Positions 7,020-8,718 of a stretch of 8,718 nt of DNA are shown here, piece by piece. Origin of the DNA: Bacillota bacterium (lineage in GTDB: Bacteria; Bacillota; Bacilli; Bacillales_B; DSM-18226); assembly GCA_021821235.1 (NCBI GenBank), contig JAKACS010000101.1, forward strand, positions 1 through 8,718, in the 5' to 3' direction. Below the pieces are notes generated by a model. It worked only from the letters and a program-made list of their open reading frames with translations, was not told the DNA's origin and searched no databases. The position numbers were made by a program, and so were the translations under genes. Position 1 is the stretch's first letter. Every line of letters begins with the position of its first letter.

Positions 7020-7991
7020 ATGAAAAAAGTGATCATTACCATCATTGCAGTCATCGTAATCGGGTTTTTTGGCTATCAATGGTATGCTTCAAAATCAAGT
7101 GCAAAGCAAGCCCCTGCTCAAATCCGCACAGCGACAGTGCAAAAAGGAAAATTGGAGGTGAAAGTGAGCGGATCGGGGACAATTCAACCGATCACAAGTG
7201 AAGACATTAAATCGCCCATCAACAATAATTCCATCGGGGAAGTGCTTGTCTCAACAGGTGAAACTGTTAAGAAGGGTGACGAGCTGATTACCTTTACTGA
7301 TGGAAGTGACCCGATCACCGCCCCTGCCGATGGTGTGATTACAACCGTTGCTGTTGCAGCCGGCGAACGTGTGACAGCTGGACAAGTAGTCGCCCATTTA
7401 ACGAACTACAACAATTTGCAGGCCATTGTGCAAATTGATGAACTTGATATTCCAAAAGTTCAATTAAACCAAACCGCAACGCTTAAAGTGAATGCCTATC
7501 CGGATAAGTCGTATACTGGAAAAGTGACCGCTGTTGCCAATGAAGGCACGACGACAAACGGTGTGTCCAGTTTTGATGTTACAATTGCCTTGGATCAATC
7601 GCAAAATTTAAAGGTGGGAATGAGCACAGAAGTAAGCATACTGACTGCAAGCAAAGACAATGCTCTTTATGTTCCGCTTGAGGCCGTTCGCACAGCAAAC
7701 AATCAAAAATTTGTCCTGCTCGCTTCTAGTAGCAATTTGGGGCAAAATAGCTCAATGCAGCAGCAAAAAATTGTTAAAACGGGGCTTGCCAATGAAGATT
7801 ATGTTGAAATCACTGAAGGATTAACTGAAGGAGAAACCGTCCGCCTTCCACAACTTGCAACGAATACGACGGTGAGTTCCCAACAGCAGGGCTTTGCCCA
7901 GGGAGGCTTTGGCGGGGGAATGAATCGAATAGACCGTATTAGTGGCGGAGGATTTAAGAAAAATAACGGTAGTAGGGCAGGTGGAAAGTAA
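7020..7991 (+). CDS. Membrane-anchored HlyD/YknX-like efflux adaptor (membrane fusion protein), short form
   Basis: The 323-residue protein is the adaptor subunit of an ABC export system and couples the ATPase/permease to substrate outside the membrane. An N-terminal membrane anchor spans about 4-22 with no lipobox. Two lipoyl half-motifs follow, at about 61-94 (IGEVLVSTGETVKKGDELI) and 97-128 (ITAPADGVITTVAVAAGERV). Then come a beta-barrel domain (about 131-208), a membrane-proximal domain (about 215-278) and a Gln/Gly/Asn-rich tail (288-323). The lipoyl halves are nearly adjacent, leaving no room for the alpha-helical hairpin found in most adaptors; YknX and MacA homologues are typically about 370-400 residues. 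AAGGAG at 7005-7010, 9 bases before the ATG, fixes the start. The stop overlaps the ATPase start by one base (TAATG), so the two are co-translated. Substrate unknown; YknWXYZ protects B. subtilis from the SdpC toxin, but transferring that role would be speculation. Confidence 0.92.
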   Translation: MKKVIITIIAVIVIGFFGYQWYASKSSAKQAPAQIRTATVQKGKLEVKVSGSGTIQPITSEDIKSPINNNSIGEVLVSTGETVKKGDELITFTDGSDPITAPADGVITTVAVAAGERVTAGQVVAHLTNYNNLQAIVQIDELDIPKVQLNQTATLKVNAYPDKSYTGKVTAVANEGTTTNGVSSFDVTIALDQSQNLKVGMSTEVSILTASKDNALYVPLEAVRTANNQKFVLLASSSNLGQNSSMQQQKIVKTGLANEDYVEITEGLTEGETVRLPQLATNTTVSSQQQGFAQGGFGGGMNRIDRISGGGFKKNNGSRAGGK

Positions 7992-8701
7992 TGGGCATGC
8001 CGATGATTCAAATTGATCATTTAATGAAGTCTTATCGTCTTGGCGGAGAAACCGTTCATGCATTAAACGACGTTTCCTTGACGATCGGTCAAGGGGAGTT
8101 TCTTGCTATCATCGGTCCATCCGGCTCGGGGAAATCAACCTTGATGAATATGATTGGCTGCCTTGACCGTCCCGATTCAGGTGAATATTTTTTGGATGGA
8201 AAAATAGTTGGTAAAATGAATGATAATGAGCTGGCAACGATCCGTAACCAAAAAATTGGTTTTATTTTTCAAAATTTCAACTTGCTAACGAAACTTACCG
8301 CTTTTGAGAATGTCGAACTTCCTCTCATATACAGCGGTATGACTGGAAGGGAAAGGCGAAAATTGGCAATGGAAGCGTTAGAAAAGGTCGGATTAAATGA
8401 TCGGTCCACTCATTTGCCAACACAACTATCCGGAGGGCAGCAACAGCGGGTAGCGATTGCCCGCTCACTTGTCAGCAAGCCGTCGATTCTGCTTGCCGAC
8501 GAGCCAACCGGTGCTTTGGACAGCAAAACGAGCCGCGAAATTCTTGAAGTTATGAAAGGATTAAATGAACAGGGTCACACCATTATCCTAATAACTCATG
8601 ATTTGGCGATTGCCAAACAAGCAAATCGAATGGTACGTATCCAAGATGGTCAGCTGTATGAGAATGAAGGTGAACAAATTGGCAAGCTTACAATCAATTA
8701 A
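7991..8701 (+). CDS. ABC transporter ATP-binding protein, MacB/LolD/YknY type
   Basis: This 236-residue nucleotide-binding subunit powers the exporter formed with the preceding adaptor and the following permease. All catalytic motifs are present: Walker A GPSGSGKST (42-50), Q-loop Q94 in FIFQNFN, signature LSGGQQQR (146-153), Walker B ILLADE with the catalytic E171, D-loop ALDS (175-178) and H-loop H203 in THD. The spacing and the wording around the motifs (NMIGCLDRPDSGEY, DEPTGALDS) are typical of the type VII / MacB-LolD class. The ATG overlaps the adaptor stop; an AGGTGG at 7979-7984 lies 6 bases upstream. Methionines at codons 3 and 5 are alternative starts. The protein is cytoplasmic and membrane-associated. 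It lies in the same operon as the adaptor. Confidence 0.96.
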   Translation: MGMPMIQIDHLMKSYRLGGETVHALNDVSLTIGQGEFLAIIGPSGSGKSTLMNMIGCLDRPDSGEYFLDGKIVGKMNDNELATIRNQKIGFIFQNFNLLTKLTAFENVELPLIYSGMTGRERRKLAMEALEKVGLNDRSTHLPTQLSGGQQQRVAIARSLVSKPSILLADEPTGALDSKTSREILEVMKGLNEQGHTIILITHDLAIAKQANRMVRIQDGQLYENEGEQIGKLTIN

Positions 8702-8718
8702 AATGGCAATGCGGAGTA
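8664..8718 (+). CDS. Start of probable MacB/YknZ-like ABC permease (partial, runs off the window)
   Basis: A different reading frame overlapping the end of the ATPase gene reads MKVNKLASLQSIKMAMRS from the ATG at 8664 and stays open to the window end. A short amphipathic lead-in with a K-MA-RS pattern just before the first membrane helix is typical of MacB/FtsX-type permease N-termini, and this is where the operon needs its permease. Other possible starts in the same frame are the ATG at 8658, the GTG at 8670 and the ATG at 8703. The ribosome binding site is not convincing for any of them. Only about 18 codons are visible, so the assignment rests mainly on context. Confidence 0.6.
   Translation, partial: MKVNKLASLQSIKMAMRS

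Noticed and set aside
7799..8063. Minus-strand frames opposite the adaptor tail and the ATPase start
   Set aside because: The Pro-rich content is simply the complement of the adaptor's Gly-rich tail codons.

Overview
The window looks like a chromosomal segment from a low-GC Gram-positive bacterium, most likely a Bacillaceae-type Firmicute. The reasons are AGGAGG-type ribosome binding sites, a near-consensus sigma-A promoter, Bacillus-like protein families (an SH3b/Amidase_3 cell-wall hydrolase and a YknX/YknY-like exporter) and a moderate GC content judged by eye. The species cannot be named from the sequence alone. I see no insertion sequence, phage gene, CRISPR array, tRNA or rRNA.

Layout from left to right. 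(1) Positions 2-1732 (+) hold most of selB, the selenocysteine-specific elongation factor; its first roughly 55-65 codons, including the P-loop, lie off the left edge. (2) A convergent gap of about 107 bp contains a long hairpin. (3) Positions 1840-3024 (-) encode a secreted N-acetylmuramoyl-L-alanine amidase with two SH3b domains. (4) A very AT-rich divergent intergenic region of 263 bp carries a promoter of the form TTGACA-N17-TATAGT. Two different palindromes surround it: a near-perfect 29-bp one over the -35 box and a perfect 10-3-10 one just after the -10 box, plus an extra half-site on the -10 box. (5) This promoter reads into a two-gene operon, a MarR-family regulator (3288-3755) and a 1041-residue MMPL/RND-type membrane transporter (3756-6881). 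The two genes abut with no gap, and the operon closes with a strong intrinsic terminator. (6) A second operon follows: a short membrane-anchored HlyD/YknX-like adaptor (7020-7991), a MacB/YknY-like ABC ATPase (7991-8701) and the first codons of what is probably the cognate permease (from about 8664, running off the right edge).

How the genes fit together: the MarR protein probably represses its own operon and so controls the MMPL exporter in response to an unknown ligand. The adaptor, ATPase and permease form a separate tripartite-style ABC exporter. With the amidase, most of the window concerns the cell envelope and export; selB is functionally separate and implies that the organism makes selenoproteins. 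The families are all known. The least ordinary points are the doubly palindromic promoter, the coiled-coil-like insert of about 310 residues in the MMPL protein, the adaptor that appears to lack an alpha-hairpin, and the nested start of the permease.
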